From Desulfovibrio sp. X2 (GTDB lineage Bacteria; Desulfobacterota; Desulfovibrionia; Desulfovibrionales; Desulfovibrionaceae): a DNA stretch of 64,000 bases. Below are positions 8,633 through 17,136 of this stretch, one piece after another. The notes under the pieces are model-generated. The model had not been told where the DNA came from and searched no databases. It worked only from the letters and a program-made list of their open reading frames with translations. Each line of letters opens with the position of its first letter. Within the stretch, counting starts at the first letter, position 1. Made by a program: the position numbers and the translations under genes. Location: NCBI RefSeq assembly GCF_000422205.1, contig NZ_ATHV01000004.1, positions 186,001 to 250,000 of the forward strand, read 5' to 3'.

Positions 8633-9904
8633 ATGCGCCGCCGCCCTCACGAAGACATGCTCGTCAAGCTGCAGTCCGCCATGCGCGAAATGGCGGAGGT
8701 GCACCGCGCGGCGCTCGAATCCTTCGAGAAGATCAGGCGCTGCATAGACCACGTGCAGACCCTGACCACCCTGCGCGACCTGCCCCTGGTGCTCGAGGGC
8801 GTGCGCGGCCAGCTCGGCATGGACGAGCTCGGCGTGATCCTGGACGCCGCCATGTTCGGCGAGTTCCTGCCCGACAAGGTGCCCACGGCCGAGCCCCGCG
8901 TCCTGCGCGCGCTCCTCTCCGAGCTGCCCGGCAACGGCAGGCCCTACATGGGCACCTGCGACCAGGCGCCCTACCTCGACCACCACCTGGACCCCGCGGC
9001 GCCCTGCCCGGCCCCCTGCTCCGGCGAGACGCCGGGCTCCTGCTTCATCCAGCCCCTGCCCAACAAGTACGCGCCCGGTCGGCCCATCGGCGTCATCGTC
9101 CTGCGCGACCGCGACGCGCAGCGCTTTTCCAGCGACAAGGCCACGGACTTCCTCGAACACTTCTGCGACCTGCTCGGCCATGCCGTGGTCACGGTGCGCG
9201 ACCACGACCAGCTCGTGCGCGACACGGTCATCGACGAGCTGACCGGCGCGCACAACCGCCACTACCTCGTGCGCCACGCCCCGCGCCTCCTGGCCCTGGC
9301 CGAGCGCAAGGGCATGCCCCTCGCCCTGCTCTTCGTGGACCTGGACCGCTTCAAGCCCGTCAACGACCTGCTCGGCCACGACGCGGGCGACTGCGTGCTG
9401 CGCGAGGCGGCCCGGCGCATGCGCGAGGTGGTGCGCGGCTACGACATCTTCGCGCGCCTGGGCGGCGACGAGTTCGTGGTGCTCATGCCCGACGCGGGCG
9501 AGGACGAGGCCGTGGCCCTGGCCGAACGGCTGCGCGAGGAGGTGGCCGCCGTGGACGTGGCCGCGTGCACCGCGCAGGTCTGCGCCGCGCCGGACGGGAT
9601 CGGGAATGGGACGGAAAGGAAGGACGGAACTTTCGACGGCGAAACGGCCGCGGCGCCGAATCCGGCGGCCCGGGGGCTGACGCTCTCCGCCTCCGTGGGC
9701 CTGGCCCTGCACGCGCCCGGCCGCACCCTGGACGACCTGCTGCACCTGGCGGACCAGAACATGTACCGCGCCAAGCGCGCGGGCCAGGATGGCGGCCCCC
9801 GGGAGAGCGGGCAGAATATCGGGCAGGATAGCGGGCAGGATAGCGGGCAGGACGGGGGAGAAGCCGACGGGGACGAGGCCGAGACCGCCGCCGCCTCGAC
9901 CTGA
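8633..9904 (+). CDS. Diguanylate cyclase with N-terminal DUF484/GAF-like domain
   Basis: The 423-residue protein makes cyclic di-GMP. Residues 1-190 form a helical segment plus a GAF-like domain resembling DUF484 and contain several cysteines. The GGDEF domain starts near residue 198 (DELTGAHNRHYL); the active-site GGDEF is at 277-281 and an I-site RGYD sits at 268-271, exactly five residues before it, so product inhibition is expected. About 45 poorly conserved residues (AACTAQVC ... NPAARG) are inserted before the final LSASVGLA strand. The C-terminus has a GQDS repeat encoded by 12-bp DNA units. There is no membrane segment, so it is likely cytoplasmic. The ribosome site is weak; a hairpin terminator follows. 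Confidence 0.9.
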   Translation: MRRRPHEDMLVKLQSAMREMAEVHRAALESFEKIRRCIDHVQTLTTLRDLPLVLEGVRGQLGMDELGVILDAAMFGEFLPDKVPTAEPRVLRALLSELPGNGRPYMGTCDQAPYLDHHLDPAAPCPAPCSGETPGSCFIQPLPNKYAPGRPIGVIVLRDRDAQRFSSDKATDFLEHFCDLLGHAVVTVRDHDQLVRDTVIDELTGAHNRHYLVRHAPRLLALAERKGMPLALLFVDLDRFKPVNDLLGHDAGDCVLREAARRMREVVRGYDIFARLGGDEFVVLMPDAGEDEAVALAERLREEVAAVDVAACTAQVCAAPDGIGNGTERKDGTFDGETAAAPNPAARGLTLSASVGLALHAPGRTLDDLLHLADQNMYRAKRAGQDGGPRESGQNIGQDSGQDSGQDGGEADGDEAETAAAST

Positions 9905-9964
9905 GCCGCTACGCCCGCGGCCCGCGGGCCCGGTCCCCCGGTCGACGACCGGACGACGAAAAGT

Positions 9965-9993
9965 CAAACGGCGGGCACGGCCCGCCGTTTTTC
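9965..9993 (+). terminator. Rho-independent terminator after the GGDEF gene
   Basis: AAACGGCGGGC and GCCCGCCGTTT pair around an ACG loop and are followed by a T-run. It lies 61 bases past the GGDEF stop. Confidence 0.85.
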
Positions 9994-10139
9994 TTTGTGG
10001 CCCGGCGAAAACCCCAGACATCGCCGGGCACATGAGGCGACAAGGAGTTGCCTGCCCTATCGGTCGTCTGGCAGAAACCTTTAGAGAGAATCCACGGATT
10101 CCCATTTTCGTGATCCATGCGGAAAAAGAGGCTCAGGCC

Positions 10140-10178
10140 AGACGATCGTCTTGACTTTTCTGGCCCACCACGAATAAA
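10140..10178 (+). promoter_or_regulatory. Candidate promoter and operator of the Lrp-type gene
   Basis: A perfect 12-bp palindrome AGACGATCGTCT (10140-10151) abuts a TTGACT box (10151-10156), with AATAAA 16 bases further on (10173-10178). The ATG is 26 bases after the -10. The position of the palindrome suits autoregulation, but binding is not shown. Confidence 0.4.
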
Positions 10179-10203
10179 CGTCACTTTGAACGGGGTAATT
10201 CGT

Positions 10204-10674
10204 ATGATCGACGCAATCGACAGAAAAATCCTGAACATCCTTCGCAACAACGCGCGGGTGCCCAACGCCGAGATCGCCAGGACCATCGGCATGGCGCCGT
10301 CCGCCGTGCTCGAGCGCATCCGCAAGCTGGAACGCCGCGGTGTCATCGAGCGCTACGAGGCCCGCATCGACCCCAAGGCCACCGGCCTCGGGCTGACCGC
10401 GTACACCTTCGTGCATGTGGAGGAGGGTGTGGGCACCCTGGACACCGGACAGAAGCTCGCCGCCCTGCCCGAGGTCCTGGAGACGCACTACACCGCGGGA
10501 CAGGCCGCCTACCTGATCAAGGTCAGGGTGGCGGACACCGAGGCCCTGGCCGAATTCCTCCAGCGTATCGGCAAGATCCCCGGCGTGCGCGACACGAACT
10601 CCACCATCGTGCTGCGCACCATAAAGGAAACGGCTTCCATCCCCCTCTCGGCGCCGCCGGAGGACAACGACTAG
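10204..10674 (+). CDS. Lrp/AsnC family transcriptional regulator
   Basis: The 156-residue product has the classical Lrp architecture: winged helix at residues 1-55 (DAIDRKILNILRNNARVPNAEIAR ... VLERIRKLERRGVI), then an AsnC-type ligand domain (GLTAYTFVHVE ... LPEVLETHYTAGQAAYLIKVRV). Unlike the AhbA/B-type protein at 4236 it lacks the THNYLR heme-binding segment and looks like a true regulator. It is 14 bases upstream of putA in the same direction, so it most likely controls proline catabolism, by analogy with PutR-type Lrp regulators. The start at 10204 sits behind a weak GGGG element. Confidence 0.92.
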   Translation: MIDAIDRKILNILRNNARVPNAEIARTIGMAPSAVLERIRKLERRGVIERYEARIDPKATGLGLTAYTFVHVEEGVGTLDTGQKLAALPEVLETHYTAGQAAYLIKVRVADTEALAEFLQRIGKIPGVRDTNSTIVLRTIKETASIPLSAPPEDND

Positions 10675-10688
10675 GAGCGCACGCGACC

Positions 10689-13600
10689 ATGGACATGCAG
10701 CAGATCGACCAGAACATCGTCGCCCGGGGCAAGGAGTTCTTCGCCTCCATCAAGGGCGAGGCTCCGAGCATCTTCAACAAGGGCTTCTGGACCGGCAAGG
10801 TCATGGACTGGGCCATGCAGCACGAGGACTTCAAGGTCCAGCTGTTCCGCTTCGTGGACGTCCTGCCCTACCTGAACACCTCCGATTCGCTGCAGCGCCA
10901 CATCGACGAATACTTCACCGGCGAGGGCGCCGGAGACATCCCCGCCGTGCTCAAGTGGGGCGCGGAGAAGTCCGGCCTGTTCGGCAGCCTCGCCGCCAAG
11001 GCCATGGGCAAGATCATCCGCACCAACATCGAGGGCATGGCCAAGCAGTTCATCATCGGCGAGAACACCAAGGAGGCCGTCAAGTCGCTGAACAAGCTGC
11101 GCAAGGACGGCTTCGCCTTCACCGTGGACCTGCTCGGCGAGGCCACGGTCTCCGAGTTCGAGTGCGACGAGTACATGCAGGGCTACATGGACGTCCTGAA
11201 TGCCGTGGAGAAGGAGCAGAAGAGCTGGAAGGCCCACAACTCCTCCGGCGACCTCGACTGGGGCTGCGCGCCCAAGGTCAACGTCTCGGTCAAGCCCTCC
11301 GCCTTCTACTCCCAGTCCAAGGCCGTGGACGTCGCGGGCACGGTCTCCGGCATGCTTAAGCGCATCCGCCCCATCTACAAGAGGATCGTCCAGATGGGCG
11401 GCGCCATGTGCATCGACATGGAGCAGCTGAAGTACAAGGAAGCCACCCTCGAGCTCTTCAAGCGGCTGCGCTCCGATCCCGAGTTCAGCCACTGGCCGCA
11501 CCTCTCCGTGGTCCTGCAGGCCTACCTCCGCTCCACCGAGGACGACCTGAAGGAGCTCATCGCCTGGGGCCGCGAGACGAAGCTGCCCTTCGGCCTGCGC
11601 CTGGTCAAGGGCGCCTACTGGGACTACGAGACGGTCGTCGCCATGCAGTCCGGCTGGCCCGTCCCCGTGTGGACCAGCAAGCCCGAGTCCGACATCGCGC
11701 ACGAGCGCTGCTCGCGCCTGATCCTCGAGAACTCCGACCTCGTCTACTTCCAGTGCGCCTCGCACAACATCCGCACCATCAGCGCGGTCATGGAGATGGC
11801 CAAGGCCCTCTCCGTGCCCGAGCAGCGCTTCGAGTTCCAGGTGCTCTACGGAATGGCCGAGCCCGTGCGCAAGGGGCTCAAGAACGTGGCCGGACGCGTG
11901 CGCCTCTACTGCCCCTACGGCGACCTCCTGCCCGGCATGGCCTACCTGGTCCGCCGCCTGCTCGAGAACACGGCCAACGAATCCTTCCTGCGCCAGGGCT
12001 TCGCGGACAACGTGGACGTGGCCCAGCTCATGGAGAACCCGAGCCAGACGCTCGAACGCGAGCGCGCCGCCGCCCCCTGCAAGGCCCCGGCCGAGGTCTC
12101 GGCCAAGGACCAGGCCTCCGGCCTCACGCCCTTCAGGAACGATCCCTACGTCGACTTCACCATCCCGGCCATGCGCAAGGGATTCGTGGACGCCATCGCC
12201 GAGGTCCGCGCCAGGAAGGGCCGCACCTACCCGCTCTTCATCGGCGGCCGCGAAGTGACAACCTCCGATCTCATCCCCTCCTACAACCCGGCCGATCCCG
12301 ACGAGGTGCTGGGCCAGGTCTGCCAGGCCGGAACGGCCGAGGTGGACGACGCCATCGCCGCGGCCGAGCGCGCCTTCCCCGCCTGGCGCGACACGCCCGC
12401 CGAGAAGCGCGCCGAGGTGCTGCTGAAGGCCGCCGCCATCTGCCGCCGCCGCAGCTTCGAGCTCTCGGCCTGGCAGGTGCTCGAGGTCGGCAAGCAGTGG
12501 GACCAGGCCTACCACGACGTGGGCGAGGCCATCGACTTCCTCGAATACTACGCCCGCGAGACCATCCGCCTGGGCAAGCCGCGCCGCATGGGCAACATGC
12601 CGGGCGAGCTGAACCACCTCTTCTACCAGCCCAAGGGCATCGCCGCGGTGGTCGCCCCCTGGAACTTCCCCCTCGCCATCTCGCTCGGCATGACCTCGGC
12701 CGCCATCGCCTGCGGCTGCCCCGTGGTCTACAAGCCCTCCTCCATCTCCTCCCTCGTGGGCTGGGGCATGGTGGAGATCTTCCGCGAGGCCGGGCTGCCC
12801 GACGGCGTGTTCAACTACTGCCCGGGCCGCGGCAGCGTCATGGGCGACTACCTCGTCGAGCATCCCAAGGTCAGCGTCATCGCCTTCACCGGCTCCGTCG
12901 AAGTGGGCCTGCGCATCCAGGAGAAGGCCGCCGTGGTGCGGCCGGGCCAGGAGCAGTGCAAGAAGGTCATCGCCGAGATGGGCGGCAAGAACGCCATCAT
13001 CGTGGACGACGACGCGGACCTCGACGAGGCCGTGATCCAGATCATGTACTCGTCCTTCGCCTTCCAGGGCCAGAAGTGCTCCGCCTGCTCGCGCGTCATC
13101 GTGGTCGAGCCCATCTACGAGCGCTTCATCGCCCGCCTCACCGAGGCCGCAAAGTCCATCAAGATCGGCCCGGCCGAGGACCCGAGCAACTACATGGGCC
13201 CGGTGGCCGACCTGCAGCAGCAGAAGAACGTGCGCGAGTACGTGGAGATCGCCCGCAAGGAGGGCCGCATCCTGGTCGAGCGCGAAGTGCCCGCCAAGGG
13301 CTGCTACGTGCCCCTGACCATCGTGGAAGGCATCCGCCCCGAGCACCGCATCGCCCAGGAGGAGATCTTCGGGCCCGTGCTCGCGGTCATGAAGGCCAAG
13401 GACTTTACCGAGGCCATCGCCTTCGCCAACTCCACCCGCTTCGCCCTCACCGGCGCGGTCTTCTCGCGCAGCCCGCGCCACCTGGAGCAGGCGCGCCGCG
13501 AGTTCCGCGTGGGCAACCTGTACCTGAACCGCAACAGCACCGGCGCCCTGGTCTACCGCCAGCCCTTCGGCGGCTTCAAGATGTCCGGCGTGGGCTCCAA

Positions 13601-13712
13601 GGCGGGCGGACCCGACTACCTCCTGCAGTTCCTCGACCCGCGCTGCGTCTCCGAGAACACCATGCGCCGCGGCTTCACGCCCATCGCCGAGGACGACGAG
13701 TGGATCTGCTAG
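10689..13712 (+). CDS. putA: Bifunctional proline dehydrogenase / P5C dehydrogenase
   Basis: PutA oxidises proline to glutamate in two steps: an FAD proline dehydrogenase (about residues 90-460, with KVNVSVKPSAFYS and RLVKGAYWDYE) and an NAD-linked aldehyde dehydrogenase (about 500-990). In the latter VVAPWNFPLA, the EMGGKNAII glutamate and the catalytic Cys in FQGQKCSACSR are present. At 1007 residues it lacks the N-terminal ribbon-helix-helix DNA-binding domain of enteric PutA, which fits control by the upstream Lrp gene. It is cytoplasmic and passes electrons to quinone. A strong terminator follows at 13753. Confidence 0.96.
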   Translation: MDMQQIDQNIVARGKEFFASIKGEAPSIFNKGFWTGKVMDWAMQHEDFKVQLFRFVDVLPYLNTSDSLQRHIDEYFTGEGAGDIPAVLKWGAEKSGLFGSLAAKAMGKIIRTNIEGMAKQFIIGENTKEAVKSLNKLRKDGFAFTVDLLGEATVSEFECDEYMQGYMDVLNAVEKEQKSWKAHNSSGDLDWGCAPKVNVSVKPSAFYSQSKAVDVAGTVSGMLKRIRPIYKRIVQMGGAMCIDMEQLKYKEATLELFKRLRSDPEFSHWPHLSVVLQAYLRSTEDDLKELIAWGRETKLPFGLRLVKGAYWDYETVVAMQSGWPVPVWTSKPESDIAHERCSRLILENSDLVYFQCASHNIRTISAVMEMAKALSVPEQRFEFQVLYGMAEPVRKGLKNVAGRVRLYCPYGDLLPGMAYLVRRLLENTANESFLRQGFADNVDVAQLMENPSQTLERERAAAPCKAPAEVSAKDQASGLTPFRNDPYVDFTIPAMRKGFVDAIAEVRARKGRTYPLFIGGREVTTSDLIPSYNPADPDEVLGQVCQAGTAEVDDAIAAAERAFPAWRDTPAEKRAEVLLKAAAICRRRSFELSAWQVLEVGKQWDQAYHDVGEAIDFLEYYARETIRLGKPRRMGNMPGELNHLFYQPKGIAAVVAPWNFPLAISLGMTSAAIACGCPVVYKPSSISSLVGWGMVEIFREAGLPDGVFNYCPGRGSVMGDYLVEHPKVSVIAFTGSVEVGLRIQEKAAVVRPGQEQCKKVIAEMGGKNAIIVDDDADLDEAVIQIMYSSFAFQGQKCSACSRVIVVEPIYERFIARLTEAAKSIKIGPAEDPSNYMGPVADLQQQKNVREYVEIARKEGRILVEREVPAKGCYVPLTIVEGIRPEHRIAQEEIFGPVLAVMKAKDFTEAIAFANSTRFALTGAVFSRSPRHLEQARREFRVGNLYLNRNSTGALVYRQPFGGFKMSGVGSKAGGPDYLLQFLDPRCVSENTMRRGFTPIAEDDEWIC

Positions 13713-13752
13713 CCGCCTGAGCCCCAAAGGCTCCGCACACTGCCCCTTCCAG

Positions 13753-13785
13753 GCGGCCCGGGAAAAATCCCGGGCCGCTTTTTTT
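13753..13785 (+). terminator. Strong terminator after putA
   Basis: GCGGCCCGGGA and TCCCGGGCCGC pair around AAAA, followed by seven T residues. It lies 41 bases after the putA stop. Confidence 0.92.
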
Positions 13786-13796
13786 GCCTCCGGCGG

Positions 13797-13859
13797 TCCG
13801 GGAGGGCGCCGCCCTCCCGGAACCCTCCCGCCAGAGAGGGGCTACGCGCCCCTCTCTGG
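13797..13859. repeat. Two GC-rich inverted repeats
   Basis: The putA-fdhD gap holds a first palindrome, CCGGGAGGG-CGCC-CCTCCCGG type (13799-13820), and a second, CCAGAGAGGGG and CCCCTCTCTGG around a 7-base loop (13831-13859). They sit between the putA terminator and the hairpin repeats. No coding signal is seen in this part of the 522-bp gap. Confidence 0.7.
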
Positions 13860-13983
13860 ACTCTCCCGCGCGAGGCTCAGCCTCGACCGGCGGCGCACGC
13901 CACACGCCCGAATTACGAACACGGGTTTCCTGGGCGTGGAAGCCCTGAAAATATTTGCGCGGAAAATGGCCCCCATCTCTTCC

Positions 13984-14105
13984 AGGGTGCTCAAAAGGTG
14001 CCGGATGCAAGGAGCAAGAAGAGTTCAAGCCCGAAGCGTATTCCTGATACGCGAGGGTTTGAACTCTTCGCAGCAACGCCGCAGACGGTGCCTTTTCAGC
14101 ACCCT
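13984..14105 (+). repeat. Intergenic hairpin repeat, copy 2
   Basis: Starts AGGGTGCTCAAAAGG and ends CCTTTTCAGCACCCT; the outer ends are complementary, including a G/C change (GGTGC/GCACC) compensated on both sides. The inner stem is GAAGAGTTCAA paired with TTGAACTCTTC, with a GCGTAT/ATACGC loop stem. It is the first of a tandem pair in the convergent putA-fdhD gap. Confidence 0.92.
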
Positions 14106-14108
14106 GGC

Positions 14109-14230
14109 AGGGCGCTCAAAAAGTGTTGGATGCAAGGAGCAAGAAGAGTTCAAGCCCGAAGCGTATTCCTGATACGCGAGGATTTGAACTCTTCGCAGCG
14201 ACGCCGCAGACGGTGCCTTTTCAGCGCCCT
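14109..14230 (+). repeat. Intergenic hairpin repeat, copy 3
   Basis: Second of the tandem pair, separated from copy 2 by three bases. It is nearly identical to copy 2 in the middle (same GTTCAA/TTGAAC stem), but its outer ends are GGGCGC and GCGCCC. It ends five bases before the fdhD stop codon. Confidence 0.92.
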
Positions 14231-14234
14231 GGGA

Positions 14235-15098
14235 CTAGGAACGGAGCGGTAGGAAGAGGGACGCGTCAACATCCGCGCCCGGCTCGCCCGGCTCCAGAAT
14301 GCGCTCGGCGTGGCTGTAGACGTTCATGCGCTCGGGGCGCAGGTGGCCGACGAGGGTCATGTTCAGCCCCTCGGCCAGCTCGGCGGCCAGGCTCGTGGCA
14401 GCGGAGAGTCCGGCCAGCACCTCCACGCCGAGCATCCCGGCCTTCAGCACCATCTCGTAGGACAGCCGCGAGGAGACGAGCGCCGTGTGCGCCCGCTCGC
14501 GCAGCCCCTGGCGCAGCACGCTGCCGATGGCCTTGTCCAGGGCGTTGTGCCGTCCGATATCCTCGGCGAAGGAGATGATCTCGCCCTCCAGGTCGCACAG
14601 CGCCGCGAAGTGCGTGGAGCCGGTGCGGCGGAAGACCTCCTGCATGGATTCCACCGCGGCCTTGAGCCGCCAGAGATGCCCCGCCCCCACAGGGTGCGCG
14701 CCGGAGACGGGCGGCACGTCGGTGTGCACCTCGGCCAGGCTCTCCTTGCCGCACAGGCCGCAGCTCGACTGGCTCAGATGCTCGCGCGAGCGGCGCAGCC
14801 TGGACTCGCGGCAGGCGTCGCGGCGGCGCAGCCGCACGAAGATGCGCTTCTCGCCGAGCCCGGCCGTGCAGTGGGAGATGTCCGCAACGTCCGAGGCGTC
14901 GCGGATCAGCCCCTCGGTCAGGCAGTAGCCGAGCACCAGGTCGCGGTCCTGGCCGGGCATGCGCATGGTGATGGCGTAGGGGGAGTCGTCGATGAAGATC
15001 TCGAGCGGGTCCTCCACGGCCATGAGGTCGTCGCGGGCGGCCGCGCCGCCCGGGCCGTGGCGCACGATGGCGCGCACGGTCGTCGCCCTTCCCGTCAT
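14235..15098 (-). CDS. fdhD: Formate dehydrogenase accessory sulfurtransferase FdhD
   Basis: FdhD moves sulfur from a cysteine desulfurase to the molybdenum/tungsten bis-MGD cofactor, a step needed for formate dehydrogenase activity. The 287-residue product has the conserved SSCGLCG cysteine pair (CxxC) and family segments EDPLEIFIDD, MRMPGQDRDLVLGYCLTEGLI, EDIGRHNALDKAIG and LVSSRLSYEMVLKAGMLGVEVL. GGAGG lies upstream of the ATG at 15098. It is the last gene of the fdhA-fdhB-fdhE-fdhD unit and is 16 bases from fdhE. Confidence 0.96.
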   Translation of the reverse strand: MTGRATTVRAIVRHGPGGAAARDDLMAVEDPLEIFIDDSPYAITMRMPGQDRDLVLGYCLTEGLIRDASDVADISHCTAGLGEKRIFVRLRRRDACRESRLRRSREHLSQSSCGLCGKESLAEVHTDVPPVSGAHPVGAGHLWRLKAAVESMQEVFRRTGSTHFAALCDLEGEIISFAEDIGRHNALDKAIGSVLRQGLRERAHTALVSSRLSYEMVLKAGMLGVEVLAGLSAATSLAAELAEGLNMTLVGHLRPERMNVYSHAERILEPGEPGADVDASLFLPLRS

Positions 15099-15114
15099 GC
15101 CGTCCCCTCCCCTT

Positions 15115-16155
15115 CTAGAACGCGTTCCAGGGATAGGAGCCCACGGGCGAAAGCCCGTACTCCCGCGCCGCGATGTCCAGATGCGCGAGGCCGAGCGGGG
15201 CCGTGAGCGGCTCCACGTCCTCGGAGCACTCGCGCAGGTCGATGCAGGGCAGATAGGTGGAGCAGCCGGAGCAGCCGTAGATGCGCTCGTGCGGGGCGCC
15301 CTCGGCCGCGCGCCAGAACAGGGAGTCCTGGTCGTCCGTGCCGCAGCCCGGGCAGATGATGCGCCGCGTGCGCCAGACGTGGCCGCACTGGCCGCAGGAG
15401 AGCAGCCGCTGCCCGCCTCCGCCGCGCAGGTACTCGGAAAGCTCGCCCTGCTCGGCGCGGCTGAGGAAGGAGAGGGAGGGCGCGCCGCCGCAGACCGGGC
15501 AGGTCACGCCCGGCCAGACGCCGGAAAGCCCGCCCTCTGCCAGAACCGGGGCGGCCTTGGCGCGCAGCCGCCGAAAGACCGGGGAAATGACGAAGTGGGC
15601 CATGAAGGCCAGGGAGCCCGCGTCGAGCCCGGTGCGCCCGGCCAGGGCGGCGAGCCGCGCGGAATCCGCGTCGAGCACGTGGGCGGCCAGCTCCGAGGCG
15701 GCCATGCGGCCTTCTGCCACGTCGGCGCGAAGCGCCTTGGCGGCGGGGCCGAGCGGCGGGAAGATCGCGGCCAGCAGCGGGGCGAAGGTCTCGAGCGAGG
15801 CCGTGAGCGCGGCCTCGAACCCGTCCATGGCGGCCGGGTCCGCGCCCTGCAGGAGCGGCACGCCGCGCGAGAGGCGCAGGGCGTCCGCGCCCGGCAATAC
15901 CGGGTCCCAGGAAGAGAGTCGCGCGGTCTCGTCGGCCACGGCGGCCAGCAGGTCCTCGAAGTGGTCGAGGTAGCCGGAGAACTCCGGCCGACGCGCCCGC
16001 AGGACGGAAAAGGCCGCGCGCACCGCGTCGCCGTCCGCTGCCTGGGCCAGTCCGGACAGGCTCGCGGCCGGTCCGGTCATCTCCTCCCCCATGGTGGGGA
16101 CGGTTCGCGGCGCGACGTCGCCGTCCTTCGTTCCCGTGCCTGAAAATCCCTGCAT
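15115..16155 (-). CDS. fdhE: Formate dehydrogenase accessory protein FdhE
   Basis: FdhE is a rubredoxin-like metal protein needed for formate dehydrogenase maturation. The 346-residue product has a helical N-terminal half and a C-terminal half with four Cys pairs: CPVCGG, SCGQCGHVW, ICPGCGTDD and GCSGCSTYLPCID. GGAGGG lies 7 bases before the ATG at 16155; two further Met residues at 22 and 26 are possible internal starts, and the first 20 residues are poorly conserved in character. It is in the middle of the fdh cluster, 170 bases downstream of fdhB. Confidence 0.93.
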   Translation of the reverse strand: MQGFSGTGTKDGDVAPRTVPTMGEEMTGPAASLSGLAQAADGDAVRAAFSVLRARRPEFSGYLDHFEDLLAAVADETARLSSWDPVLPGADALRLSRGVPLLQGADPAAMDGFEAALTASLETFAPLLAAIFPPLGPAAKALRADVAEGRMAASELAAHVLDADSARLAALAGRTGLDAGSLAFMAHFVISPVFRRLRAKAAPVLAEGGLSGVWPGVTCPVCGGAPSLSFLSRAEQGELSEYLRGGGGQRLLSCGQCGHVWRTRRIICPGCGTDDQDSLFWRAAEGAPHERIYGCSGCSTYLPCIDLRECSEDVEPLTAPLGLAHLDIAAREYGLSPVGSYPWNAF

Positions 16156-16325
16156 GCCTTCCCTCCGAAATTCTTGTCCGCCGCCCTCCTTCTCCCCGGG
16201 GCCGTCGGTCGCCGGTCCCGGGGAGCGGTCGGAGGGGCGGGCGCTGGGCCCGCCCCTGCCGTGGAGGTGCGTCGTTCGTGTATCGTGTGTCTTCTTGCCG
16301 AATCCCTCGTCGTGTCCCGTTTACG

Positions 16326-17072
16326 CTAGCCGCGCTCGGTCACGCGCCTGACGGGCCTGGTCAGCCCGGCCAGGAAGCTCTTGCGCGACATGGGAGCCGC
16401 GGGCGCGGGCACCCCGAGCTCGGCCACGGCCGTGGGATGGTAGCGCGTGGGCTCGTCGAGCAGCAGGAAGATGACGCTCACGTCGTCAGGGTTGCCGAGC
16501 ATGGCGCGCGGGAAGTCCCGCTTGACCTCGGCCAGCCTGGCCTCGGCCAGCGCCAGCATGGCGGAGCGCTCGCCGAAGTTCATGGTCCCCGTGGGGCAGA
16601 CCTTGACGCAGGCGGGCAGCATGCCGCCGCCCTGGCGCTCGAAGCACATGCTGCACTTGGTCAGGCGCTTCAGCTGCGCATCGTAGCGCGGGATGTCGTA
16701 GGGGCAGGCCTGGCGGACCTCCTCGGACTGCTCCGCGGTCAGCTTCACGGCCTCGGGCATGACGACCACGGCGCCCGTGGCCTTGTCCTGGATGATCGCG
16801 CCCTCGACGTAGGAGTCCGCCGTCATCTTGCAGGGCGGCTCCACGCAGTGGCGGCACTGGTCCGGGAAGAAGAACCAGCGCGTCACGCCGTCTATGCGGT
16901 GCTCGAAGAAGCGCACCAGCTTGTAATTATGTGGGTTCAGGTCCGGGGGGTTCTGGTGCGTGCCCTTCTGCTTCGTGTGGTTTGCGGGCAGCTCGAACCA
17001 TTCCTTGCAGGCCAGCTGGCATCCCCGGCAGGCCGTGCACCGTGACGTGTCTATGAAGATGCTCTTGGGCAT
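16326..17072 (-). CDS. fdhB: Formate dehydrogenase iron-sulfur (beta) subunit
   Basis: This is the electron-transfer subunit of the formate dehydrogenase. The 248-residue product has ferredoxin-type [4Fe-4S] ligand sets: CTACRGCQLACKEW near residue 12, CRHCVEPPC, ACPYDIPRYD, and CSMCFERQGGGMLPACVKVCPTG. The start MPKSIFIDTSRC is chosen at 17072 because the sequence upstream has no homology-like content and GGAGACGGACAT-type sequence precedes it. There is no membrane segment and no cytochrome gene follows, which fits a soluble FdhAB dimer that passes electrons to the periplasmic cytochrome c3 pool. Confidence 0.94.
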   Translation of the reverse strand: MPKSIFIDTSRCTACRGCQLACKEWFELPANHTKQKGTHQNPPDLNPHNYKLVRFFEHRIDGVTRWFFFPDQCRHCVEPPCKMTADSYVEGAIIQDKATGAVVVMPEAVKLTAEQSEEVRQACPYDIPRYDAQLKRLTKCSMCFERQGGGMLPACVKVCPTGTMNFGERSAMLALAEARLAEVKRDFPRAMLGNPDDVSVIFLLLDEPTRYHPTAVAELGVPAPAAPMSRKSFLAGLTRPVRRVTERG

Positions 17073-17100
17073 GTCCGTCTCCTTTTCGACTCGCGTATTC

Positions 17101-17128
17101 CCGGCGGCGGCCGCGCGGCCGCCGCCGG
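17101..17128 (-). other. Perfect 12-bp-arm hairpin between fdhA and fdhB
   Basis: CCGGCGGCGGCC and GGCCGCCGCCGG surround GCGC. There is no T-run on the minus strand, so it is more likely an mRNA processing or stability element than a terminator. Confidence 0.7.
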
Positions 17129-17136
17129 GAAAGTTG

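Noticed and set aside
10671..13727. A 1018-codon minus-strand frame antisense to putA
   Set aside because: It mirrors putA and has shadow-type composition.
14109..14252. Short plus-strand open frames within the hairpin repeats
   Set aside because: They repeat the same peptide because the DNA repeats; they have no ribosome site.
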